Assembly (NCBI GenBank): GCA_014860845.1
Contig: JACZIY010000691.1
Span: 1-13,139 of the forward strand
Source of the DNA: Anaerolineaceae bacterium
GTDB taxonomy: Bacteria; Chloroflexota; Anaerolineae; Anaerolineales; Anaerolineaceae
DNA: 13,139 bases
Direction of reading: 5' to 3'
The position numbers were made by a program, and so were the translations under genes. The notes under the pieces are model-generated. The model saw nothing but the letters and a program-made list of their open reading frames with translations. It was not told the DNA's origin and searched no databases. Positions 1 to 7,035 of the stretch are shown one piece after another; position 1 is the stretch's first letter, and each line of letters starts with the position of its first letter.

Positions 1-282
1 CGTCTGGGTCCCTCTGCATCGAACAAACAACCCTGGCGGATTGTACAGGCAAATGGAGCCTTCCATTTCTTTATACAGCGCACGAAAGGTTATCGCAATG
101 TGATGACCCGGCTGGTGCAGATAGACGATATGCAGCGTCTGGATATTGGCATTGCGATGTGTCATTTTGAGTTGACCGCACAAGAATTGGGATTGCAAGG
201 CAAATGGGGGATTGTGGATCATGGGCTGACTTTGGCAGATGATCAAATAGAATATCGTGTAAGTTGGGTCTTGACAAATTAG
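1..282 (+). CDS. Nitroreductase of the TM1586 type, C-terminal part
   Basis: The open frame enters from the left edge and stops at TAG 280-282, leaving 93 visible residues. It begins with the patch PSASNKQPWR (visible residues 4-13), followed by FHFFIQRT, then DIGIAMCHFELTAQELGLQGKW. This series is what I know from the putative TM nitroreductase family (TM1586-like), where the SASNKQPWR segment helps bind FMN. The family is assumed to be FMN-dependent and NAD(P)H-using; the natural substrate is unknown. The N-terminal half is outside the window, so start and length cannot be judged. The last codons double as the promoter region for the downstream ssb cluster: the TTGACA box lies inside the coding sequence and the TAG stop lies in the promoter spacer. 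The family call is fairly secure, the substrate unknown. Confidence 0.8.
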   Translation, partial: RLGPSASNKQPWRIVQANGAFHFFIQRTKGYRNVMTRLVQIDDMQRLDIGIAMCHFELTAQELGLQGKWGIVDHGLTLADDQIEYRVSWVLTN

Positions 283-299
283 AACAGTAATTCTATAAT
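271..299 (+). promoter_or_regulatory. Consensus sigma-70 promoter for the ssb cluster
   Basis: TTGACA at 271-276 and TATAAT at 294-299 are separated by exactly 17 bases, a 12/12 match to the housekeeping consensus. Transcription should begin near 306, giving a leader of about 160 bases before the ssb ATG at 466. The -35 box lies within the last codons of the nitroreductase gene. Two overlapping short inverted repeats occupy the spacer (separate entry). The rest of the leader (306-465) holds two sets of short tandem repeats, a small AGCTG/CAGCT hairpin (394-398 with 407-411) and a 9-base direct repeat just before the Shine-Dalgarno. The match is seen directly; activity is inferred. Confidence 0.75.
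277..295. promoter_or_regulatory. Possible operator inside the ssb promoter spacer
   Basis: Two overlapping inverted repeats lie between the -35 and -10 boxes: AATTA-N6-TAATT (277-292) and TAGAA-N6-TTCTA (280-295). Each has perfect 5-base arms around a 6-base centre. A protein bound here would cover the promoter. ssb is an SOS gene in many bacteria, so a LexA-like repressor is one possibility, but I cannot match this to a LexA box that I know for this phylum. The arms are short and AT-rich, so chance is a real alternative. Confidence 0.35.
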
Positions 300-305
300 A
301 AATTA

Positions 306-338
306 GCTCAAGGCTCAAGGCTCAAGAACTCAAGAACT
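306..338 (+). repeat. Short tandem repeats at the start of the ssb leader
   Basis: Three perfect copies of the heptamer GCTCAAG run head to tail at 306-326. They merge into two perfect copies of the octamer CAAGAACT at 323-338. The first copy begins at the predicted transcription start (about 306), so the repeats would form the 5' end of the ssb mRNA. Such arrays can change copy number by replication slippage. No function is assigned. Confidence 0.8.
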
Positions 339-429
339 ATTCTCACTTGCACTTATAAAATTTGATATAAAATTAATCTCACAGGCAATCATTAGCTGTC
401 AACTTTCAGCTTTAGGCTGTTAGCGAAAA

Positions 430-456
430 TAGACCAATCAGAAACTTTAGACCAAT
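430..456 (+). repeat. 9-base direct repeat before the ssb ribosome binding site
   Basis: TAGACCAAT occurs at 430-438 and again at 448-456, an 18-base period. The second copy is immediately followed by the Shine-Dalgarno GGAGG (457-461) and the ssb ATG at 466. The site could bind a translational regulator, possibly SSB itself, but this is speculation. Confidence 0.55.
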
Positions 457-465
457 GGAGGAATT

Positions 466-876
466 ATGTATCAAAAAGTAACAATCGTAGGAAATTTAGG
501 CAAAGATCCCGAAATGCGCTTCACCCCGTCCGGACAGGCAGTAACATCATTTCCTGTGGCCACGAACCGCACCTATACCGGTTCGGATGGCCAACGCGTC
601 AAAGAAACCGTCTGGTTCAGGATTTCCGCCTGGGGCAAACAGGCTGAGAACTGCAACAATTTCCTGCATAAAGGCAGCAAGGTCCTGATCGAAGGACGTT
701 TAATGGCTGATCCCGCTACGGGTGGTCCCCGCATTTATAATCGCCAGGATGGAACCTCAGGTGCTAGCTTCGAGCTGACCGCCATGACCGTGCAATTCCT
801 GGATAGCCGCGCGGAGAGCGAACAGGCCGGCACTGACGATATGGGTACGCTCAGTGACGACGAAATTCCTTTCTAA
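466..876 (+). CDS. ssb: Single-stranded DNA-binding protein
   Basis: This 136-residue protein has the bacterial SSB pattern: an N-terminal OB fold opening with MYQKVTIVGNLGKDPEMRFT, then VWFRISAWGKQAE and the strand GSKVLIEGRL (roughly residues 1-112). A short polar linker follows, ending in the acidic tip DDEIPF (131-136), which docks repair and replication partners. SSB coats single-stranded DNA in the cytoplasm as a tetramer. The linker is only about 20 residues, so the protein is shorter than the E. coli form (about 178 residues) but within the range of Gram-positive and Chloroflexota SSBs. Start: ATG with GGAGG at 457-461, four bases upstream. It is the first gene of the cluster behind the consensus promoter at 271-299, and the DUF3467 gene follows 12 bases later. 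Identification is very secure. Confidence 0.96.
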   Translation: MYQKVTIVGNLGKDPEMRFTPSGQAVTSFPVATNRTYTGSDGQRVKETVWFRISAWGKQAENCNNFLHKGSKVLIEGRLMADPATGGPRIYNRQDGTSGASFELTAMTVQFLDSRAESEQAGTDDMGTLSDDEIPF

Positions 877-888
877 AGCCCCCAACTA

Positions 889-1272
889 ATGACAGAACCT
901 AAACAACCAAAACCCGGCATCCCACCTTTGCGGATGCCGGAAGGTTTACAAAGCAAATATAGCAATATGGCACGTATCTCGCATACCCCATCGGAGATGA
1001 TTTTTGATTTTGCCACGATGTTGCCGGGTACCCATCCGGAAGTTGTGGCACGTGTGCTGATGTCACCCATGGGTGCCAAGATGTTTATGCAGGCATTGAC
1101 AGAGAATGTTGCCCGCTACGAAGCCAATTTTGGTCCAATTAAACTGCCGGTCGGAACGAGTGACCTGGCAAGCTCGCTATTCCGCAATATTCAGCCACCT
1201 GACAAAAACAGTCCCCCTGAAGCACCGGAAAAGGAACCACCCGACTCCGAACCTCCCGAAAGTGAATCATAA
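889..1272 (+). CDS. DUF3467 family protein
   Basis: A 127-residue protein in which residues about 21-85 match what I know of DUF3467: YSNMARISHTPSEMIFDFA (24-42), LPG, RVLMSPMGAKMF (55-66) and a following helix ENVARYEANFG. The RISHTPSE and MSPxxAK segments are the recognisable core. No biochemical function is established for the family. The C-terminal tail (about 102-127) is disordered-looking, rich in Pro, Glu and Ser, and strongly acidic, suggesting a protein-interaction tail. No convincing Shine-Dalgarno precedes the ATG, so translation may be coupled to ssb, 12 bases upstream. Its TAA overlaps the ATG of the translin gene by one base. The family is widespread but its linkage to ssb hints at a nucleic-acid role; that is inference only. 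Confidence 0.85.
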   Translation: MTEPKQPKPGIPPLRMPEGLQSKYSNMARISHTPSEMIFDFATMLPGTHPEVVARVLMSPMGAKMFMQALTENVARYEANFGPIKLPVGTSDLASSLFRNIQPPDKNSPPEAPEKEPPDSEPPESES

Positions 1273-1952
1273 TGGATCGCTTTTCACAATTGTCCGAAAC
1301 AGTGCATAGCGCTTTTGAAGTCCGCAACCAGGCGCGTGACAAAGCCTTAATGCAGACCCGTAAAGTTATTCAGCATGCTGCGCATGCCATTCGGGCAATC
1401 CACCGCCTGGATGTGGATCTGGCGGATGGCTTTCTCAATGATGCCCGTATGTTGGTTGATCAGTTACGGCGAGATCTAAGCGAGCATCCCGATCTGTTTT
1501 ATGCTGGCTATACCCAGGATGCATTCAAAGAGTATGTGGAAGCGTGTGTCACCTGTGCGCTCATCCGTGGGCAGGAATTGCCACTACCGGAAGAGATCGA
1601 AGTGGAGCCAGCGGTGTACCTGAACGGCCTGGCAGAGGTTGTCGGCGAATTGCGCCGGCGTTGCCTGGATGTGATGAGGCAGGGTTATTCCTCTGAGGTA
1701 GAACGCCTGCTGTCTTTGATGGACGAGATCTATGCTTTATTGATCACCATTGACTATCCGGATGCTTTAACCAATGGTTTACGTCGGCAGACCGATCTGG
1801 CACGTGGGATTGTGGAGCGCACGCGCGGTGATGTGACCATCAGCCTGCGGGAACAACGTCTCACGCAAGCTATGAAAGAACTGGCTGTATTATTGAAGAC
1901 AGAAGGTCTGAACGAAGTCAATATTCCACCGGAGATTGAGGAAGAAGATTGA
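1272..1952 (+). CDS. Translin/TRAX-family nucleic-acid-binding protein
   Basis: This 226-residue, almost wholly helical protein carries the translin-family landmarks. These are QDAFKEYVEA (82-91), the block GELRRRCLDVMRQGYSSE (125-142), MDEIYALLITIDYPDA (150-165) and LRRQTDLARGIVERTRGD (170-187). Eukaryotic translin and TRAX form an octameric RNA/ssDNA-binding complex (C3PO), in which TRAX supplies RNase activity. Archaeal and some bacterial genomes encode single homologues. The ExxE pair E87/E90 sits where TRAX has two catalytic glutamates; acidic D151/E152 lie near the position of the third acidic residue, but I cannot align that one with certainty. An RNase or ssDNA nuclease role is therefore plausible but unproven. 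The ATG overlaps the previous TAA, and the TGA overlaps the next gene's TTG start, which argues for coupled translation. The acidic tail EIEEED is a local feature. Confidence 0.88.
   Translation: MDRFSQLSETVHSAFEVRNQARDKALMQTRKVIQHAAHAIRAIHRLDVDLADGFLNDARMLVDQLRRDLSEHPDLFYAGYTQDAFKEYVEACVTCALIRGQELPLPEEIEVEPAVYLNGLAEVVGELRRRCLDVMRQGYSSEVERLLSLMDEIYALLITIDYPDALTNGLRRQTDLARGIVERTRGDVTISLREQRLTQAMKELAVLLKTEGLNEVNIPPEIEEED
1938..1944 (+). promoter_or_regulatory. Ribosome binding site supporting a TTG start
   Basis: GAGGAAG lies inside the last codons of the translin gene, with its GAGGA core six bases before the TTG at 1949. It decides the start of the next small gene: the TTG overlaps the translin TGA (1950-1952), and translation from it includes the conserved RASEIGSYLYCKRAWW segment, which a start at the next in-frame ATG (codon 36) would lose. 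Confidence 0.6.
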
Positions 1953-2194
1953 GAAAACGCACCATACGTGCGTCGGAGATCGGTAGCTATCTATACTGCA
2001 AACGGGCCTGGTGGTATCAATCCCAGGGCGTTGAGTCGTCTAACCAGCAAGAGATGTCGGGTGGCACTGCTTATCACCACACACACGGGAAGAACGTACT
2101 CAAGAGTATGGTATTACGCGTGTTTGCGTGGTTGGTGCTGGCGGCAGCGTTAGTATTGTTGGCTTTTTGGCTAACTCAGAAATTGTTGGGTTGA
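1949..2194 (+). CDS. N-terminal half of a split, membrane-anchored Cas4-like nuclease
   Basis: An 81-residue protein read from TTG. The start resembles the N-terminus of Cas4/RecB-type PD-(D/E)XK nucleases: RASEIGSYLYCKRAWW (7-22) provides the first cluster cysteine (C17), and GGTAYHHTHG (38-47) looks like the G-x-x-x-H motif I with H43/H44/H46 as metal-ligand candidates. In Cas4 the histidine lies about 30 residues after that cysteine, as here. The nuclease core is absent. Instead the chain ends in a single hydrophobic helix (about 56-75) preceded by HGKNVLKSMVLR. By the positive-inside rule the N-terminal domain would be cytoplasmic and the tail outside. The rest of the nuclease is in the next gene, one base downstream in another frame. 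I think the two products assemble at the membrane. A frameshifted single gene is the alternative, weakened by the clean membrane helix and re-initiation arrangement. Confidence 0.75.
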   Translation: MRKRTIRASEIGSYLYCKRAWWYQSQGVESSNQQEMSGGTAYHHTHGKNVLKSMVLRVFAWLVLAAALVLLAFWLTQKLLG

Positions 2195-2195
2195 T

Positions 2196-2708
2196 ATGGA
2201 AGGAATCCTCGCACTTGTTTTGTTTTTGGTGGCGTTTGTGCTCTTCTGGCGCAGTCGCTGGGTGCGTCACAAATCGGGATTGCCACCTGGCAGAATCGTG
2301 TATTCCGACCCAAAGCTGTGGGGTAAGACCGAGAAGCCTTTCTATGATGTTGAGACACAGCTGACAGGCAAACCGGATTACCTGATCAGCCAGGGAATGA
2401 CTCTCATTCCGGTTGAGGTTAAAAGCCATTATGCCCCGGTAGAACCATATGACAGCCATGTTTACCAGCTGATGGCTTACTGTTACCTGGTGGAGCACGC
2501 CACCGGTCAACGCCCACCTCACGGGATCCTGCAGTATCGTAATCGCACCTTTGCCATCGATTATGGCAACGAGCAGGAAGCTGCCTTACTGGAATTGCTG
2601 GAACAGATGCGCATTGATGATAAAGCCAAAGATTGCCCACGCTCGCACACGGAAGCCCCCCGCTGCCTGCGTTGTGGTTTCAACCATGTTTGTGATCAAA
2701 AGCTCTAA
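2196..2708 (+). CDS. C-terminal half of a split, membrane-anchored Cas4-like PD-(D/E)XK nuclease
   Basis: A 170-residue protein beginning with a transmembrane helix (about 3-18, ILALVLFLVAFVLFW) followed by RSRWVRHK, predicting the N-terminus outside and the rest in the cytoplasm. The soluble part has the nuclease core: GKPDYLI with D61, IPVEVKS with E74 and K76, and QLMAY (Q91, Y95) as the QxxxY motif. The C-terminus has C157-x2-C160-x5-C166, the spacing of the last three 4Fe-4S cysteines in Cas4 proteins; an extra C147 lies nearby. The first cysteine and motif-I histidine are missing here but occur in the gene directly upstream, so active site and iron-sulfur cluster would need both chains. 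Cas4 enzymes are DNA exonucleases; no cas genes or CRISPR array are near, so a stand-alone repair or DNA-processing role is more likely. ATG 2196 follows the upstream TGA by one base without a clear Shine-Dalgarno, suggesting re-initiation. Confidence 0.82.
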   Translation: MEGILALVLFLVAFVLFWRSRWVRHKSGLPPGRIVYSDPKLWGKTEKPFYDVETQLTGKPDYLISQGMTLIPVEVKSHYAPVEPYDSHVYQLMAYCYLVEHATGQRPPHGILQYRNRTFAIDYGNEQEAALLELLEQMRIDDKAKDCPRSHTEAPRCLRCGFNHVCDQKL

Positions 2709-2735
2709 CCTGTTTTGGTGTGTAGAACCTCTTGT

Positions 2736-2765
2736 TTGACCTCTTTGGATCTCTCCCATTAAACT
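2736..2765 (+). promoter_or_regulatory. Candidate promoter of the YpdA-like gene
   Basis: TTGACC (2736-2741, 5/6) and TAAACT (2760-2765, 4/6) are 18 bases apart, upstream of the gene starting at 2804. An inverted repeat CTCTC/GAGAG (2751-2755 with 2767-2771) spans the -10 region. The 95-base gap after the Cas4-like gene and a strong Shine-Dalgarno also fit a new transcription unit. The -10 match is modest. Confidence 0.35.
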
Positions 2766-2803
2766 AGAGAGCAGTCAGATCGCTTTGTAACGGAGGATAT
2801 TGT

Positions 2804-3847
2804 ATGCAAATCAATGAAAGAACCCGGGTTGCGATTATCGGCGCAGGTCCGACCGGTGTGGAAATGGCAGTGGCACTTACCCAGGCTGGCATCCCTTTTC
2901 TGCTGTTTGATGCAGGGCAGATCGGGCATACCATCGCCTGGTGGCCGAAGCATACCCGTTTTTTCAGCACCTCCGAACGCATCGCAATGCCGGGTTTGCC
3001 ATTCACTGTCTATGACCAACAACATCCCAGCAATGATGAATACCTGGCATACCTGCGCGGTGTAGTACAGCAGTTTGGAATTCATGTGCATGCGTATGAG
3101 CCAGTGGTTGCCATTGAGAGACTGGTCGATGGGCAGTATGAATTGACTACTGAGACAAAGGGTGAGATGCGGCTCTATCAGGCAGATTTTGTTGTGCTGG
3201 CAACCGGTGGAATGGCAGAACCGCGCATGCTCAATATTCCAGGCGAAGATCTGCCACATGTCAGCCACTACCTGAACGACCCACACGACTATTTCCAGCA
3301 GGAATTGCTGGTGGTGGGTGGACGAAACTCAGCAATCGAATATGCGCTGCGTTGCTGGCGAGCTGGGGCAAAGGTGACGCTTAGTTACTATAAGCAAGAA
3401 TTACCCAAAACATCTATTAAACCAGCTTTGCTGCAGGATATTGAAACAGTCGTGCGTGAGGATAAATTACGTTTCCTGCCAGGCACAATTCCGATTGAGA
3501 TCACCATGCATGCGGTGTTGCTGGCAGACACTGATGAGCTGGGCGACCCGCTCACTGGCAAGGTCACCCGTTTGGCCTGTGACTTTGTTTTGTTGTGCAC
3601 CGGTTATCAGGCAGATACAACACTATTCAGGCAACTGGGAGTTGATTTATTGGGCTCCGAACAGACACCGCACTGCGATCCTGAGACGATGGAGACCAAT
3701 TTGAAAAACGTGTTTGTGTTGGGTACAGCTGCAGGTGGTACGCAAAGTAAGTTTATGCATTTTATCGAAACCTCACACGTGCATGTGCCCAAAATTCTGG
3801 CAGCTATTCAACAGCGCCTGGCAGGTTCCGGGGGTGTGATTCGTTGA
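2804..3847 (+). CDS. YpdA-like FAD/NAD(P)-dependent oxidoreductase
   Basis: A 347-residue two-dinucleotide-domain flavoprotein. The FAD motif is GAGPTG (13-18), the NAD(P)H motif GGRNSAIE (172-179), and the C-terminal FAD-contact segment is GTAAGG (307-312) followed by FIETSHVHV. The segment FFSTSERIAMPGLPF and the overall length match the YpdA/Bdr family, which in Firmicutes reduces bacillithiol disulfide with NADPH. However, Bdr proteins that I know have a redox cysteine in the first motif (GGGPCG), and here that position is threonine (T17), so bacillithiol disulfide reduction should not be assumed. It may reduce another disulfide, or a ferredoxin- or flavodoxin-like partner. Start: ATG with GGAGG (2792-2796) seven bases upstream. 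Its own weak promoter and 95-base gap suggest that it is transcribed apart from the ssb cluster. Family call strong, substrate open. Confidence 0.85.
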   Translation: MQINERTRVAIIGAGPTGVEMAVALTQAGIPFLLFDAGQIGHTIAWWPKHTRFFSTSERIAMPGLPFTVYDQQHPSNDEYLAYLRGVVQQFGIHVHAYEPVVAIERLVDGQYELTTETKGEMRLYQADFVVLATGGMAEPRMLNIPGEDLPHVSHYLNDPHDYFQQELLVVGGRNSAIEYALRCWRAGAKVTLSYYKQELPKTSIKPALLQDIETVVREDKLRFLPGTIPIEITMHAVLLADTDELGDPLTGKVTRLACDFVLLCTGYQADTTLFRQLGVDLLGSEQTPHCDPETMETNLKNVFVLGTAAGGTQSKFMHFIETSHVHVPKILAAIQQRLAGSGGVIR

Positions 3848-3871
3848 AGACTCAGGTCGCACTGGTATAAT
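3844..3871 (+). promoter_or_regulatory. Candidate promoter of the NAD kinase operon
   Basis: TTGAAG (3844-3849, 4/6) and a perfect TATAAT (3866-3871) are 16 bases apart. The -35 box overlaps the stop codon of the preceding gene. Transcription should start near 3878, which is after the first ATG of the NAD kinase frame (3874). The mRNA would then be leaderless or nearly so, with 3880 or 3886 as its first codon. Confidence 0.5.
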
Positions 3872-3873
3872 TA

Positions 3874-4746
3874 ATGATTATGGTTATGAATCCTCCCCGC
3901 AGATTTGCAATCGTCACCCATCCCTCCCAGCCCCAGGTAGCTGAAGGAGCCAGGGAACTGGTGGAGCGATTGAAAGCATTGGGGGCTGATCAGGCATCTG
4001 CCTATACCATCTACGAACCCGAACTCAAACAATTGGTTCAACAGAAAGAAATTGATGTTGTGATTGCGCTTGGTGGCGATGGTACCATGTTGCGAGCGGG
4101 GCATCTGGTAGCTCCCATGGGTATCCCGGTTTTGGGGATCAATCGCGGCCGCTTCGGCTTCCTGATGGAAATCGATGAAATGGAATGCGAAGACCGGCTG
4201 ATTCAACTTCTGCGTGGTGCGTACCGCCTGGAAAAACGTATGATGCTGAACAGCGTTCACCGTCGCGAAGACCAAAAGCTGGGAGAGTGGAACGTCCTCA
4301 ATGAGGTGGTGGTATGCCGTGGACAGTATGTACGCCCGATCCAGGTGAAAGCCAGCCTGGATGGCTATCTGCTGGCGTCCTACGTCGCAGATGGGGTAAT
4401 CGCTGCCACAGCGACCGGCTCAACCGCCTATGCCCTGGCAGTCGGTGGGCCTATCATGCCTCCGGAGCTGCGCAATATCCTGATTGTCGCGGTAGCCCCA
4501 CATCTATCCGTTGATCGTTCGATCATCCTTTCCGAAGGATCTCATATAACTCTGTTGGTCAATACCAACCACGAAGCAGTCCTGAGTGCTGATGGGCAAC
4601 CCCCCGTCATCCTTAAGGATGGAGATGTGGTGGAGGTGTGTGCCAGCGAGCACACCATTAATTTTGTGCGTTTCCAGGACCAGGGATACTTTTATCATAA
4701 CCTTTATAAATATATGGAACAAAATCCAATCGCAGGTGCAATATAA
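3874..4746 (+). CDS. nadK: NAD kinase
   Basis: NAD kinase makes NADP+ from NAD+ and ATP (or polyphosphate) and is the only source of NADP in most bacteria. Visible motifs: GGDGTML (67-73) with the catalytic aspartate, LGINRGRFGFL (87-97), the NE pair at 143-144, and the glycine/threonine-rich block ADGVIAATATGSTAYALAVGGPI (172-194). A C-terminal beta region containing SADGQPPV follows. The 290-residue length is usual for the family. Three in-frame ATGs (3874, 3880, 3886) open the gene without a Shine-Dalgarno. A consensus TATAAT at 3866-3871 makes 3880 or 3886 more likely as the true start, so the first two to four residues are doubtful. The TAA overlaps the ATG of the B-box gene by one base, and RecN follows that, so the three probably form one operon. 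Confidence 0.95.
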   Translation: MIMVMNPPRRFAIVTHPSQPQVAEGARELVERLKALGADQASAYTIYEPELKQLVQQKEIDVVIALGGDGTMLRAGHLVAPMGIPVLGINRGRFGFLMEIDEMECEDRLIQLLRGAYRLEKRMMLNSVHRREDQKLGEWNVLNEVVVCRGQYVRPIQVKASLDGYLLASYVADGVIAATATGSTAYALAVGGPIMPPELRNILIVAVAPHLSVDRSIILSEGSHITLLVNTNHEAVLSADGQPPVILKDGDVVEVCASEHTINFVRFQDQGYFYHNLYKYMEQNPIAGAI

Positions 4747-5264
4747 TGACTCAATCAACCGATAATAAACTCCACTGTACATGGCATCCAGATCGGGAAA
4801 CCTACTTGCGATGTAACCGTTGTGATAAGCCGATGTGTATCGACTGTGCTGTGAAAACGCCTACTGGCTATCGCTGCAAGGAATGTGTGCGTGGCCAACA
4901 GAAAATCTTCGAAACCGCCATCACCCAGGACTATGTTTTTGGGATTGTGATCGCACTTGTGTTGGGATATATTGGCGGCCTATTGGCGACTCGTATCAGC
5001 TTTTTTGTGATCTTTCTGGCACCTTTTGCAGGCGGGATCATTGCCGAAGCGGTCCGCAAGGTGATCCAGAGGCGGCGCTCCAAAAAGCTATTTCAGTCGG
5101 TCACAGCTGCTGCGGTATTTGGAGGGTTGATCAGCGCAATACCTTTGTTGTTGGGCCTGCTATTTGGTTCTATCAATCTCTTCGGCATCATCTGGATGTC
5201 GGTATACATCGTATTAATGACCAGTGCCCTGTATTACCGGCTGGCTGGTATTCAAATCCGCTAA
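4746..5264 (+). CDS. B-box zinc-finger integral membrane protein
   Basis: A 172-residue protein with a zinc-binding head and a membrane body. The head (about 8-50) has C11, H14, C23, C26, C31, C34, C44 and C47 in a B-box-like order, enough to bind two zinc ions. The remainder holds about four hydrophobic helices (roughly 63-81, 84-102, 119-140, 143-165), with a basic loop QRRRSKK (108-114) between the second and third. Bacterial B-box proteins of this form are known mainly as uncharacterised proteins; the eukaryotic domain mediates protein contacts. Its ATG overlaps the NAD kinase TAA, and RecN starts seven bases after its stop, so it is co-expressed with both. A cytosolic zinc finger tethered to the membrane is likely, given the basic loop, but function is unknown. 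Confidence 0.82.
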   Translation: MTQSTDNKLHCTWHPDRETYLRCNRCDKPMCIDCAVKTPTGYRCKECVRGQQKIFETAITQDYVFGIVIALVLGYIGGLLATRISFFVIFLAPFAGGIIAEAVRKVIQRRRSKKLFQSVTAAAVFGGLISAIPLLLGLLFGSINLFGIIWMSVYIVLMTSALYYRLAGIQIR

Positions 5265-5271
5265 AATACTT

Positions 5272-7017
<1,746 letters not shown>

Positions 7018-7035
7018 TATTGATTCGAATGAAAT

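Noticed and set aside
100..282. A free-standing small gene starting at ATG 100.
   Set aside because: The same frame is open to the left edge with clear nitroreductase motifs, so this is an internal methionine of a larger gene.
347..371. TTGCAC/TATAAA as a second ssb promoter.
   Set aside because: The spacing is only 13 bases and the region is simply AT-rich; the consensus pair at 271-299 is far better.
1949..2196. The Cas4-like pair as a frameshifted pseudogene.
   Set aside because: Each part has its own start (TTG with GAGGA; ATG after a one-base gap), a complete membrane helix and conserved motifs, with no decay. An assembly error cannot be fully excluded.
2100..2522. A 140-codon open frame on the - strand across the Cas4-like genes.
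   Set aside because: It shows no recognisable motif, lies opposite well-supported coding sequence and has no ribosome binding site; it is a shadow frame. The same applies to the other antisense frames, such as 2759-3286 and 3871-4275.
1949..2803. A CRISPR-Cas locus around the Cas4-like genes.
   Set aside because: No direct repeat/spacer array and no cas1, cas2 or effector gene is visible anywhere in the window.
4742..4747. TATAAT overlapping the B-box ATG as a promoter.
   Set aside because: It would start transcription inside the gene; the simple explanation is the overlapping TAATG stop/start.
5224..5271. Upstream ATG at 5224 as the RecN start.
   Set aside because: It overlaps the B-box gene by about 40 bases and adds 16 residues that do not resemble RecN. 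MLTELHITNF at 5272 is the family N-terminus.
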